Part shown: positions 1 through 8,228 of the stretch, one piece after another
How the letters are laid out: the number at the start of each line of letters is the position of its first letter
How positions within the stretch are numbered: position 1 is the first letter of the stretch
Assembly (NCBI RefSeq): GCF_007753095.1
Contig: NZ_CP036348.1
Location: 5,495,411-5,559,410, forward strand
Direction of reading: 5' to 3'
DNA length: 64,000 nt
Source: Rosistilla carotiformis
Lineage (GTDB): Bacteria; Planctomycetota; Planctomycetia; Pirellulales; Pirellulaceae
Notes under the pieces: model-generated
What the model saw: the letters and a program-made list of their open reading frames with translations, nothing else
Told to the model about the DNA's origin: nothing
Databases searched by the model: none
Position numbers and translations under genes: made by a program

Positions 1-222
1 GTTCCTGGACAGGTGCTGTTCGACGCGATCCCACGGATCGATGCCGGGCAAGAAGTGACGTTGAGCGTTCGTGCGAAAGCAATGAACGCAGCTCACCACC
101 GCTTCCGTGCCGAAGTGACCGCAGGAGAAACGATCCTGGTCGCCGAAGAAGCGACGCGATACATGGAAGTCTCCACCGATCGGATCAGCCGCCAAAGCAG
201 CAGCTCCGCTAGCCAACGTTAA
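1..222 (+). CDS. C-terminal end of a DUF11-type repeat protein (partial)
   Basis: The reading frame is open from base 1 and stops at 220-222, so only the last 73 codons are present and the start lies outside the window. The residues end in a pattern (TLSVRAKAM, HRFRAEVTAG, VAEEATRYME) that I recall from the final repeat of planctomycete cell-surface proteins with DUF11/conserved-repeat domains, where a beta-sandwich repeat closes with a similar phrase. A Ser-rich tail follows. Nothing in the visible part is catalytic; a structural cell-envelope role is inferred. A strong hairpin lies 42 bp downstream. Confidence 0.6.
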   Translation, partial: VPGQVLFDAIPRIDAGQEVTLSVRAKAMNAAHHRFRAEVTAGETILVAEEATRYMEVSTDRISRQSSSSASQR

Positions 223-264
223 GCGGAGGCCTGCGGGCAGGACTTGTCCTATGGATCGAAAAGC

Positions 265-296
265 CCAAGGTCGGGCCCTGAAAAGCCTGACCTTGG
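265..296 (+). terminator. Hairpin downstream of the DUF11-type gene
   Basis: CCAAGGTC (265-272) pairs with GACCTTGG (289-296). The stem extends inward through a G-T pair and three further pairs to about 12 bp with an eight-base loop. There is no long T run after it, so it is a terminator-like structure and not a textbook intrinsic terminator. Confidence 0.4.
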
Positions 297-464
297 AATA
301 CCTTTCGAGGTTCCAACACGAGTCGATCCCGACGTCGGTTGGCCCCGACAACGCGGCCCCAATGGCCAAGAAAAACAGGTTCGAAACGGTCCTTACCAAA
401 ACTGCCGGGCTTTGGTAAACTTGCGACCGCCGCTGTGGTAACACAGCCGATTTGCCTATCACCT

Positions 465-547
465 GGGGGTGTGGCGGAACTGGCAGACGCGCTGGATTTA
501 GGATCCAGTGCCTTTATGGCGTGCAGGTTCGATTCCTGTCACCCCCA
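465..547 (+). tRNA. tRNA-Leu (anticodon UAG)
   Basis: The acceptor stem GGGGGTG (465-471) pairs with CACCCCC (540-546), and A547 is the discriminator base. The anticodon arm CTGGA-TTTAGGA-TCCAG gives anticodon UAG, which reads CUN leucine codons. A long class II variable arm (GCC-TTTAT-GGC) fits leucine. The T arm carries TTCGATT. CCA is not encoded. Open frames running through this gene are artefacts. The UAG anticodon belongs to the group whose wobble U is modified by CmoA/CmoB, both encoded 7 kb downstream. Confidence 0.95.
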
Positions 548-944
548 TCGTTTTCTAGAATTGGCAGCAGTGCTTGCGACGCAACCGTTCTTGGATCGAG
601 AGACGCCACCAAGTGGGTCTCCGCTGTCGACGCAAATTCTTTCCCGCCGGCTCCAGCGTCCAGGATCCCCATCGCCCAACCGCAGTTGGGGCGCGGTGAA
701 TCAATCGCCGAGAGCCGACTGTAGGATTCCCTGTCGTCGAACCAGACGCGCGCCCATCGTCGTTGCTATCGATGGTCGCCGGACGCGCGCTCGCCCATGG
801 CCGTTGATGCCATTCAGAGGAATGGCGAAGCTGATCGTCCAGCGTTTAGAAACGCCGCGACGTTTCGCACGGCCTGCTTTTTAGAAAGGTCACGTCACCG
901 ATTGTGCGTGACCAGGAAGGATTCGGCTTTGACGCGCTAGCGAG
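548..944. other. Gene-free interval
   Basis: About 400 bp between tRNA-Leu and the end of the desaturase gene. The open frames here have no recognisable protein character. One short inverted repeat (GAAACG/CGTTTC near 848-866) is visible. I see no promoter or RNA motif I can defend. Confidence 0.4.
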
Positions 945-2084
945 TTAGACCCGTGTCTTGCCATTGAATTTCCAACCCACATCGGCTTTGGAAACCACGT
1001 TGCAATGCGTTGCCACTTTCCAAAGCGCCTTGTGAATCGGCGTCGGATCGTACAGGTACAAATCGGGAAACGTAGACTTCAATGCTTCGGTCGCACGAAC
1101 GGCGTTGTAATGCGGGATTCGGGCGTCGATGTGATGGGCGACGTGGGTGCTGCCGATTCGATGATGCAGGAAATCAAAGACCGGACCGTAAGGACGATCG
1201 ATCGTCATGAAAGCCCCTTTGACCCACGTCCATTCGTCTTCTTCGAAGTGGGGGACGTCGACATCGGTGTGCTGAAGCCAGGTGTAAAGGACCAACCAAG
1301 CGTTCGTAAACAGATAGGGGCCTACAAAAACCGCCAACACGGGCAGGAAGGATCCTTCGGCGTAGGCCCACCAGCCCAAGAGGCCCAGCGTAGCGAGCAC
1401 GCCCAGGTCCGAAAGCCACACCTTGGCTCGCCACTTGCCCGGGAACATCGCTGCCGAAAACGGCTTCGCAGGCCAAAAGTGATTCGTCATCCCCCGCGCC
1501 GGTCCGCCGCTGGCACCCGTCAAAAGATAGGCGGGCCAGCCGACCAACAGCCTCGCGACCATGATCACGACAGCAAACGCTTCATCGCCCATTGTCTCTT
1601 GCCAACGGATCCAAGCCTTCCCCGCAGCGGTGGTGTCACGCGTCGGTACAAACGTCTCCCCCAGATCCATGTGATTGGTGCGAGCGTGGTGGAGGGCATG
1701 GCTGCGTTGCCACGAAAAGTAGGGCACCAACAGGGCCGAATGAAGCGTGAAACCGACCAGGTCTTGATACCAGTTGTGTTTGCTGAACGCGCGGTGGCCG
1801 CATTCATGGGCGACCACCCAACATCCGGTGGCAATCGTTCCGGTCACAGCCGCATACGCGATCCACGCCGGTAACCAAGCCCAAGTCATTGGCATAAACA
1901 AGTACGCCAACACGCCGCAACCCACCGTCATCACGATCGAAGCGACCATATACAGCGATGATTTCAACGTGCTGCGATCGAAACAGTCTTCGGGGATCGC
2001 GGCCAAAACCTGCTTGCGGGTGGGGAGCGTCTGCGAATCGTCGCTCGCACGTTGCAGCCCGGAGGATGCGTCTTGGGGTTCCAT
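945..2084 (-). CDS. Fatty acid desaturase (FAD2/delta-12-like)
   Basis: 379 residues from the chosen start. This is a membrane di-iron desaturase that would insert a double bond into lipid acyl chains. Three histidine boxes are visible: HECGH at 93-97, HALHH at 129-133 and HVAHH at 314-318, with hydrophobic pairs at about 44-92 and 225-270. The spacing and the phrases HSALLVPYFSW and TWLQHTD fit the plant/cyanobacterial delta-12 type. The frame stays open upstream to 2252, but the extra 56 residues look non-homologous, so I place the start at ATG 2082-2084; no clear Shine-Dalgarno supports either start. It is transcribed divergently from the ClC gene. The substrate (acyl-lipid or acyl-ACP) cannot be told from the sequence. 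Confidence 0.9.
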   Translation of the reverse strand: MEPQDASSGLQRASDDSQTLPTRKQVLAAIPEDCFDRSTLKSSLYMVASIVMTVGCGVLAYLFMPMTWAWLPAWIAYAAVTGTIATGCWVVAHECGHRAFSKHNWYQDLVGFTLHSALLVPYFSWQRSHALHHARTNHMDLGETFVPTRDTTAAGKAWIRWQETMGDEAFAVVIMVARLLVGWPAYLLTGASGGPARGMTNHFWPAKPFSAAMFPGKWRAKVWLSDLGVLATLGLLGWWAYAEGSFLPVLAVFVGPYLFTNAWLVLYTWLQHTDVDVPHFEEDEWTWVKGAFMTIDRPYGPVFDFLHHRIGSTHVAHHIDARIPHYNAVRATEALKSTFPDLYLYDPTPIHKALWKVATHCNVVSKADVGWKFNGKTRV

Positions 2085-2487
2085 CACAATCGACACGGGG
2101 CAGTTTCCTGTTGTGGGAGTGATACGGTTTTCAGCCGCCGGAACAAATAGAATTGCAGAAAGGGTGCCGATGCGGGGGTCCAATGAACCCAGGGGTTCGG
2201 AAACCCACCTCACGCGGACCGGGCTAACGGTAGCAGAATCGAAATAGGGCAAAAAGTGGTTCGCCGCGGATCGTTCAAACGTTTACTTTTCCGTTACACT
2301 TCCGATACCTAAGCCGGTCTCTGGAGGACGATCCAACGCCCCAACCGTTAAAAACTCCGGCTGCACGCCTGTGCGATCCACGCCGGCAACGCCCCGCCCT
2401 CGGTGCGACACTTCACCATCCTGGGTCGACCCTTTAGACTGCGGTCTGTTCCTGACGATCGCCACCGCATCTGCGTCCCAGTCCTCA
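2085..2487. promoter_or_regulatory. Divergent intergenic region
   Basis: About 400 bp between the desaturase and the ClC gene, transcribed away from each other, so both promoters should lie here. Open frames extend into it from both genes but lack family-like residues. I see no confident -35/-10 pair or operator. Confidence 0.35.
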
Positions 2488-4347
2488 ATGCCCGCTCCGC
2501 CGCACCTGACTCAATCGCTCCGCAACCGCACGAAACACTTTCGTTCGTCCAGCCGATCGCTGCTATTGGCGATTCTGGTTGGTATCACTGTCGGATTTGG
2601 GGCGATCATCTTTCAGTTTCTCGGGCATCTCGTAATCCGATTTTCCTTGGTCCAATACGCTGGATACGCTCCCCCCGAAGCAACCGGCGAAGGGTCTCCG
2701 TTCTCCCATCCGGAACTGACGTTGCACCCGTGGATGATCGTTGTGGTCATGGTCTGCGGCGCGCTGGTCGCGGGCTGGATGGTCTATCAATTCGCTCCCG
2801 AAGCAGCCGGGCCAGGGACCGATGCGGCGATCGATAGCTTTCATAACCAGCACGGCAAGATTGCCGCTCGCGTCCCATTCGTGAAAACCATCGCGTCGGC
2901 GATCGCACTAGGAACGGGAACCAGCGGAGGGCGGGAAGGCCCGATCTGTCAAATCGGGGCGGGAATCGGATCGCTTGTCGCCCAGCGGTTGCATCTTTCG
3001 CCCCGCGATCGCCGAATCCTCTTGGCCGCTGGGATGGGAGCGGGCGTGGGCGCGATCTTTCGAGCGCCGTTGGCGGGTGCGGTGTTCGCCGCCGAAATCC
3101 TCTACAGCGACGCTGAATTGGAAGCCGACGTGATCGTTCCGGCCGCCACGTCATCGATCGTCGCCTACAGCATCTACACGCAGTCGCTCCCCGCCGACAT
3201 TCGCTTTCAACCGCTGTTGGGGATCAAGGTGGAACATGGCATCAGCAGCCCCCTGGAATTGATCCCGTACCTGCTGCTGGCCTGCGCCGTGATCCCATTG
3301 GGAATCGCATTTGTGCGAATGTTTTACGGATCCAGGTGGGCGTTCGAAAAATTGCCAGTCCGGCCGCACTTCCGTCCCGCCATCGGGGCGTTCTTGGCTG
3401 GCTTGGTCGGTGTCGGCTTCTATTATTTGGCCGGCCAGCAGATCAGCGCCTTGGCGGTATTGGGTAGCGGTTCGGGTACGCTGCAAGAAGCGGTCCACCA
3501 CTCGATGCGGCTGGGCCCGTCGCTGCTGATTGCAATTGCCCTCGTCAAAGTCGTAACCACTTCGCTCTCGATCGGCAGCGGCAGCCCTGGAGGCGTGTTC
3601 GGTCCGTCGACCGTCATCGGGGGGTGCTTCAGCGCAGGTGTGGGGCTGTACCTGCACGATTGGATGCCGACGTTGGCGCCGCATCCGGAAGCCTTCGCGA
3701 TCGTCGGAATGGCCGGCTTTTTCGCCGGTGTCTCCAACGCTCCCATCTCCACAATCATCATGGTCCGGGCACTGACCGGAGACTTTGGATTGTTGCTTCC
3801 GACGATGCTGGTGACCACGATCACCTTCGGATTCGGCCGCCGATCGCGACTGTATCGCAAACAGGTCCCGACGCGGATGGACTCTCCCGCGCACCGGGGC
3901 GATTTCATTGTCGATGTCCTGGACGGCGTGCAGGTCCGCGAAACCTACCGCCCCATCGCCAGCTACTCCCTGATCCACGAATCGATGTCGTTGGACGAGA
4001 TCGTCCATCGCCTGGCCGACAACGATCAACATTATTTTCCCGTCGTCGACGACAACCAAACTATGGTTGGAATCTTCACCGACGACGATGTCCGGTCGTA
4101 TCTGTTCCACGACGCGATTTGGAAATTGGCCAATGCCAGCGATGTGATGACCAGCAACGTCGTCTCGATCACTCCGGAGGACGATTTGAACGTCGCCCTT
4201 GGACATTTCACCGCGCTCAATTTGGAAGAACTGCCCGTCGTCAAAGACCACCAATCGCGTCAACTGTTGGGAATGCTGCGCCGCCGCGAGACGATCGACA
4301 CCTACAATCGTCGCGTTCGCGAGCACAAAGAGGCCACTCGCGAATGA
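2488..4347 (+). CDS. ClC family chloride channel/transporter with two CBS domains
   Basis: 619 residues. ClC proteins move chloride, often in exchange for protons, across the inner membrane. The pore motifs are visible: GTGTSGGREGP at about 142-152, with the gating glutamate in GREGP, then FRAPLAGAVFAAE and GSGSPGGVFGP. The first selectivity motif, normally GSGIP, reads GPGTD at about 109-113. Many hydrophobic helices span about 25-450. A cytosolic pair of CBS domains occupies about 487-605 (PVVDDNQTMVGIFTDDD; ELPVVKD), suggesting nucleotide-dependent control. The start is set at ATG 2488 because the helical core begins soon after and the upstream extension is Pro/Arg-rich and unlike the family. 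It overlaps the next gene by ATGA, so coupled translation with cdsA is likely. Confidence 0.93.
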   Translation: MPAPPHLTQSLRNRTKHFRSSSRSLLLAILVGITVGFGAIIFQFLGHLVIRFSLVQYAGYAPPEATGEGSPFSHPELTLHPWMIVVVMVCGALVAGWMVYQFAPEAAGPGTDAAIDSFHNQHGKIAARVPFVKTIASAIALGTGTSGGREGPICQIGAGIGSLVAQRLHLSPRDRRILLAAGMGAGVGAIFRAPLAGAVFAAEILYSDAELEADVIVPAATSSIVAYSIYTQSLPADIRFQPLLGIKVEHGISSPLELIPYLLLACAVIPLGIAFVRMFYGSRWAFEKLPVRPHFRPAIGAFLAGLVGVGFYYLAGQQISALAVLGSGSGTLQEAVHHSMRLGPSLLIAIALVKVVTTSLSIGSGSPGGVFGPSTVIGGCFSAGVGLYLHDWMPTLAPHPEAFAIVGMAGFFAGVSNAPISTIIMVRALTGDFGLLLPTMLVTTITFGFGRRSRLYRKQVPTRMDSPAHRGDFIVDVLDGVQVRETYRPIASYSLIHESMSLDEIVHRLADNDQHYFPVVDDNQTMVGIFTDDDVRSYLFHDAIWKLANASDVMTSNVVSITPEDDLNVALGHFTALNLEELPVVKDHQSRQLLGMLRRRETIDTYNRRVREHKEATRE

Positions 4348-5345
4348 CCGCCGTCGCGTCTATCGTATCGATCCCAAGATCGACTCCCATTGAACCACTC
4401 CCACCGTCCGCCGGATCGCCGCCGAGAATCCTTATGCTTTATCAACGCCTTGCCACGTCGGCAGTCTTGATCTCCGTTGTCCTCGCCTTAATTTATTTTG
4501 ACCACCGCCTTCCGCTAGGCGGACTGTGTCTCATTCCGTTGTTGTTATTCTTTTCCGTGGGAACGGCGATCGACGTCACACGACTGTGGAAAAGCGCCCA
4601 CTACCCGGTCCGTCCCTATCCGACACAAATCGGCGTGGCGATCGTTGTCTTGATCGCGTGCATTCCGCTGCTATGGCCCCTTTCGGGTGAAGCCTACCCG
4701 GCCGATTGCCCCGTCGGACGGCTCGGCTGGATCTCCGTCGGAGCGATTGTTGCGTTGGGGCTCGCGATCGGGAACGAGATGTTCCGCTATCGGCCGGGAG
4801 AAAAGGGAGCCGCCGGGTGTGTGATGACCGCTTCGTTCACGATCCTCTATATCGGAGTGCCGATGGCATTTCTGGTAGCGATTCGCGGATTGGGGTCGCC
4901 CCACTGGGGACTGGCCGCGTTGATCAGTTTGGTCGCTGCGACGAAATCGGCCGATGCAGGCGCCTATTTCACGGGCCGCGCGATTGGACGGCATAAGCTG
5001 ATCCCGCGACTGAGTCCGGGCAAGACGATCGAAGGGGCGATCGGCGGCATCGCCGCGTCGATCGGCGTCAGCTTTGCGATGTTCCACTGGCTGATCCCCG
5101 CCATGACGGGGGCTCCGATCGATTATCCGATCTGGGGTCCGATCGCCTTTGGGCTCGTCTGCAGCACCTGCGGGATGTTTGGCGATCTCGCCGAATCGTT
5201 GATGAAACGCGATTCGGGAGCCAAAGACAGCGGCAATCTGCTGCCCGGACTCGGCGGCGTCTGGGACGTCACCGATTCGTTGATCGCCACCGCCCTGCCC
5301 GGATTCCTCTGCTTCGCGATCGGAGTCGCCGGCGCCCCGGTCTAA
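4344..5345 (+). CDS. cdsA: Phosphatidate cytidylyltransferase
   Basis: 333 residues from the ATG that overlaps the preceding stop. It makes CDP-diacylglycerol from phosphatidate and CTP at the inner membrane, the entry to phospholipid synthesis. The family signature is clear near the C terminus: LMKRDSGAKDSGNLLPG, then GGVWDVTDS. About eight hydrophobic segments precede it. A second candidate start at 4434 (MLYQRLATS) matches the usual N terminus better; the first 30 residues from 4344 are Ser/Pro-rich and may be untranslated. The ATGA junction favours coupling with the ClC gene, an uncommon partner for cdsA. Confidence 0.92.
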   Translation: MTAVASIVSIPRSTPIEPLPPSAGSPPRILMLYQRLATSAVLISVVLALIYFDHRLPLGGLCLIPLLLFFSVGTAIDVTRLWKSAHYPVRPYPTQIGVAIVVLIACIPLLWPLSGEAYPADCPVGRLGWISVGAIVALGLAIGNEMFRYRPGEKGAAGCVMTASFTILYIGVPMAFLVAIRGLGSPHWGLAALISLVAATKSADAGAYFTGRAIGRHKLIPRLSPGKTIEGAIGGIAASIGVSFAMFHWLIPAMTGAPIDYPIWGPIAFGLVCSTCGMFGDLAESLMKRDSGAKDSGNLLPGLGGVWDVTDSLIATALPGFLCFAIGVAGAPV

Positions 5346-5395
5346 CGACGCGACACCTCAGCTTGCGCAACCGCAATACCGCTCACCGAAGCGTA

Positions 5396-5462
5396 GTGGA
5401 CGAGGCTACGAGTCCTTTTGCACGCATCAGACCCGATCGCTGAGACTCGTAACCTCGTCCAC
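5396..5462. repeat. Long inverted repeat (19-bp arms)
   Basis: The left arm 5396-5414 (GTGGACGAGGCTACGAGTC) and right arm 5444-5462 are reverse complements except for one G-T position, with a 29-base spacer. It lies between two convergent genes, cdsA and the deoxyhypusine-synthase-like gene, so it may act as a bidirectional terminator. It may also be a copy of a dispersed intergenic element; planctomycete genomes often carry such sequences (recalled, not checked). Confidence 0.7.
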
Positions 5463-5585
5463 GACATCACGCCGCTAATTCTTGCGACGGTCCGAGGCTC
5501 GTTCGTTGAACGGTAGTGCGCTTGATCGCGCGAGCATCGCCCGCGCGTTCACTACGGTATTAAAACGATGCCATCGCCTGATCGG

Positions 5586-6554
5586 CTACCAGCCCAAGAT
5601 GTAGGCGAACATTAGCGGAGCGACGATCGATGCGTCGCTCTGGATCATGAACTTCGGCGCGTCGCCGGACAGCTTGCACCAGGTGATCTTTTCGTTAGGG
5701 ACGGCACCGCTGTAGCCGCCGTAGCTGGTCACGGCGTCGCTGATCTGGCAGAAGTAGCTCCACAGTGGAATGTCCAGCTTCAGATCTTGGATCATCGTCG
5801 GCACGACGCAGATCGCAAAATCGCCAGCGATCCCGCCGCCGACTTGGAAGAATCCGATCTCCGCACCGCTGTTGGTCTGTTCCTGGTACCAACCGATCAG
5901 TTTCGACATCTGTTCGGTTCCGCTGCGCATCGCGCGGTGCGAACTAACGACCCCCTGCGTCACGCGCGCGGCGAAGATGTTTCCGAGAGTCGAATCTTCG
6001 ATCCCGGGGACAAAGACGGGCAGCCCCTTCTCTTTGGCGGCCAGCATCCAACTGTTCTCTTTCGGAATCTGGAACAACGGTTCCAGCGTCGGATCGTCCA
6101 GCAGTTCGTACATGAATTCGTACGGGTAGCGCGGCCGATCGTTGTCGGCGGCGTCTTTCCACAGCGTCAGCAGGCGGCCTTCGATGTTCCGCATCACGGT
6201 TTCGGGGATGCAGGTGTCGGTGACGCGATTAAACCCCTGGTTGAGCAATTCGACTTCGTCTTCGGTCGACAAGGCACGCCAGTTGGGGACGATCTTGTAT
6301 TCGTCGTGAGCCATCAGGTTGAAGATGTCTTCTTCCAGATTGGCCGCGGTGCAGCTGATCGCGTGGACCTTGTCTTGGCGAATCATTTCCGCTAGCGAAC
6401 GACCGATCTCACCGGTGCTCATCGCTCCGGCCAGCGAAACCATCATCTTGTTGCCCGACGCCAGCTGATCTTTATAAGCCTGCGCCGCCGCGACGGTCTC
6501 GCGCGCGTTGAAGTGGCGAAAATGGTCGTCCATGAATTTGGAAATGTTTGACAT
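5586..6554 (-). CDS. Deoxyhypusine synthase-like protein
   Basis: 322 residues. Deoxyhypusine synthase moves the aminobutyl group of spermidine to a lysine of eIF5A; bacterial relatives are thought to act on small polyamines instead (for example homospermidine formation). Family features: VSLAGAMSTGEIG near the N terminus (NAD-binding), CTAANLEEDIF, VPGIEDSTLG, GGGIAGDF, and ITWCKLS near the C terminus, whose lysine (about K294) sits where the catalytic lysine of the human enzyme lies in WGK. Start ATG 6552-6554 is chosen because the upstream extension is Arg-rich and unlike the family. It is convergent with cdsA. The substrate is inferred only; bacteria have no eIF5A. Confidence 0.88.
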   Translation of the reverse strand: MSNISKFMDDHFRHFNARETVAAAQAYKDQLASGNKMMVSLAGAMSTGEIGRSLAEMIRQDKVHAISCTAANLEEDIFNLMAHDEYKIVPNWRALSTEDEVELLNQGFNRVTDTCIPETVMRNIEGRLLTLWKDAADNDRPRYPYEFMYELLDDPTLEPLFQIPKENSWMLAAKEKGLPVFVPGIEDSTLGNIFAARVTQGVVSSHRAMRSGTEQMSKLIGWYQEQTNSGAEIGFFQVGGGIAGDFAICVVPTMIQDLKLDIPLWSYFCQISDAVTSYGGYSGAVPNEKITWCKLSGDAPKFMIQSDASIVAPLMFAYILGW

Positions 6555-6735
6555 TGCAGAACTCCGCCAAGGGTTGAATCGTGTAAATCGCTTGCCACAC
6601 TGGCCAGAACGGCCCGGTCTACAGAAAGATGCTTGGCGCTCGAATGCCAACAGCTATTTAGCCAACAATTAAACGGCTTTGCAGCGCTCCGCTCAAGGGG
6701 ACGCCCAGGGCTGTTTAGTGTTTGAGCTTAGGCAA

Positions 6736-6923
6736 ATCAGCCGCCACGCGTTAGCGTCCGGTTCCTCATGCGCAGCCGGACGCTAACGGCTTGTCGGTTT
6801 AGTCACAACGAGCTTCCTTGGATTAGCCGTTTGGGCGTTAGCCCCGGTTTAGTGGCAGCGGAACCGGGGCTAACGCCCAATCGGCTGATTAAACCGACAA
6901 ACTGCTAACGCGTGGCGGCTGAT
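6736..6923. repeat. Nested palindromic intergenic element
   Basis: Four inverted repeats are nested. Outer arms: 6736-6755 and 6904-6923, a perfect 20 bp. Inside: 6749-6761 with 6776-6788 (13 bp, overlapping the outer left arm), 6791-6801 with 6890-6900 (11 bp), and 6831-6849 with 6862-6880 (19 bp, core GCGTTAGCCCCGG). The RNA could fold as a long stem with branch hairpins, or switch between overlapping pairings. There is no transposase, and no target-site duplication that I can see. Confidence 0.8.
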
Positions 6924-7093
6924 ACGTACGATTGAAACGGTGATTTGCCCTGAGGCGAGGCCGGACTCCATCTCGTACCAGCGGCAAAAGCTTGTAAACT
7001 GTGAGCATGTCCACCGCAGCGGCGATCGCGCGGCGGATACCCGCTGGAATCGAACGTTTCCCCACCCAACGATCAGAATTCAAGAGAAGTCTC

Positions 7094-7402
7094 ATGTCAC
7101 GTGCCCTCAGCCTCACGCTCAGCTTTGTGTTTGTCGCGATCTCCATCGGTTGTGGCGGCGGAGACCAACCGGCCCCCACCGAACCTGCGGCAACCGATTC
7201 GCAACCCGCGGCCGCACCGGCCCCTGCGACGACCGACGCACCCGCCGCGGCTCCTGCGGCCGCCGCGACCAGCAGCGTGGAAGGCCCCGGTAGCGGATCG
7301 GAGTTCAACGTGCCGCCGAATCTCGGTACCGAACCTGTCGAAAACACGACTCCCGAAAACGTGGAGCCCGAATTCAAACTGCCTCCGGCCAGCGACAACT
7401 AA
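7094..7402 (+). CDS. Small Ala/Pro-rich lipoprotein
   Basis: 102 residues. A signal sequence (MSRALSLTLSFVFVAISIGC) ends in a lipobox-like ISIGC, so the mature protein would be anchored by the cysteine at residue 20. The rest is low-complexity Ala/Pro/Thr followed by an acidic tail (TPENVEPEFKLPP), with no recognised domain. The start at 7094 is chosen because the signal peptide begins there; the frame is open further upstream. It lies 21 bp before cmoA and may be cotranscribed with it, though no functional link is evident. Confidence 0.7.
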   Translation: MSRALSLTLSFVFVAISIGCGGGDQPAPTEPAATDSQPAAAPAPATTDAPAAAPAAAATSSVEGPGSGSEFNVPPNLGTEPVENTTPENVEPEFKLPPASDN

Positions 7403-7423
7403 ACGGCGGCTTCTCTGCAATCG

Positions 7424-8161
7424 ATGAAGCGAACCGTGTCCCAAGACGATATCTACGCGCTCCCCCTCGAAAACGTTGGCGACTTTCAGTTCGACCGACG
7501 CGTTGTCGATGTCTTCCCCGACATGATCTCGCGGAGCGTTCCCGGGTACGGTTCGATTCTTTCGATGATCGGCGAACTGGCCCAGCAGTACGCTGTTGCC
7601 GACACGAACATCTACGATCTGGGATGTTCGCTTGGGGCGGCGACGCGGATCATCAGCCGACGCGTCCCCAGCAGTTGCACGATCCAGGCGGTCGACTCTT
7701 CGCCAGCGATGATCGCTCGGTTGCGAGAGCTGTTGGCCGCCGAAGCGATCCAGGGATGTGAGGTCGCGTTGCACGAAGCCGATCTGGCCGCGGTGCCGAT
7801 CGATCGAGCCAGCTTTGTCGTGCTCAACTTCACTTTGCAATTTGTCCCCGCGGCGGAGCGGCGATCGGTCCTGCAAACGATCTTCGATGGGATGCTGCCC
7901 GGCGGGGCGTTGGTCCTATCGGAGAAGATCAGCTTCGACGATCCGCAGGAACAATTGCGGCTGACCCAACTGCATCACGCCTTCAAACGAGCCAACGGCT
8001 ACAGCGAACTCGAAATCGCTCAAAAACGAACGGCGCTCGAAAAGATGATGGTTCCCGAGACGCTTGCGACGCATCGCACCCGGCTTGCCGACGTCGGTTT
8101 CGCCACCGTCGTTCCTTGGTTTCAATGCTTCAATTTCACGTCGATCTTGGCAGTCAAATGA
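7424..8161 (+). CDS. cmoA: Carboxy-S-adenosyl-L-methionine synthase
   Basis: 245 residues, the usual family length. CmoA converts SAM and prephenate to carboxy-SAM, the donor for the oxyacetyl modification of wobble uridine in tRNA. The N-terminal region FDRRVVDVFPDMISRSVPGY is characteristic of CmoA, followed by the SAM-binding loop DLGCSLGAAT (about 65-74), then VLNFTLQFV, LVLSEKI and the C-terminal VPWFQCFNF. cmoB follows after 67 bp, giving the canonical pair. The sequence shows no sign of degeneration. Confidence 0.95.
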   Translation: MKRTVSQDDIYALPLENVGDFQFDRRVVDVFPDMISRSVPGYGSILSMIGELAQQYAVADTNIYDLGCSLGAATRIISRRVPSSCTIQAVDSSPAMIARLRELLAAEAIQGCEVALHEADLAAVPIDRASFVVLNFTLQFVPAAERRSVLQTIFDGMLPGGALVLSEKISFDDPQEQLRLTQLHHAFKRANGYSELEIAQKRTALEKMMVPETLATHRTRLADVGFATVVPWFQCFNFTSILAVK

Positions 8162-8228
8162 TGATCGCCTTGAAGAGCAGCTGCGGCACCGTCGTGTTCC
8201 TACTTGTTTGCGGTTTCGGCAATAAAAA

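Noticed and set aside
452-724. Open frame with a CGGTGRRAGFRIQ-type start over the tRNA
   Set aside because: This is the well-known false translation of a tRNA-Leu gene; the tRNA structure is complete.
1005-1874. 289-codon forward frame opposite the desaturase
   Set aside because: The reverse strand has three histidine boxes and family length; the forward frame is its antisense shadow.
3151-4326. 391-codon reverse frame opposite the ClC gene
   Set aside because: It has low-complexity Arg/Gln/Asp-rich sequence with no motif; ClC and CBS motifs are on the other strand.
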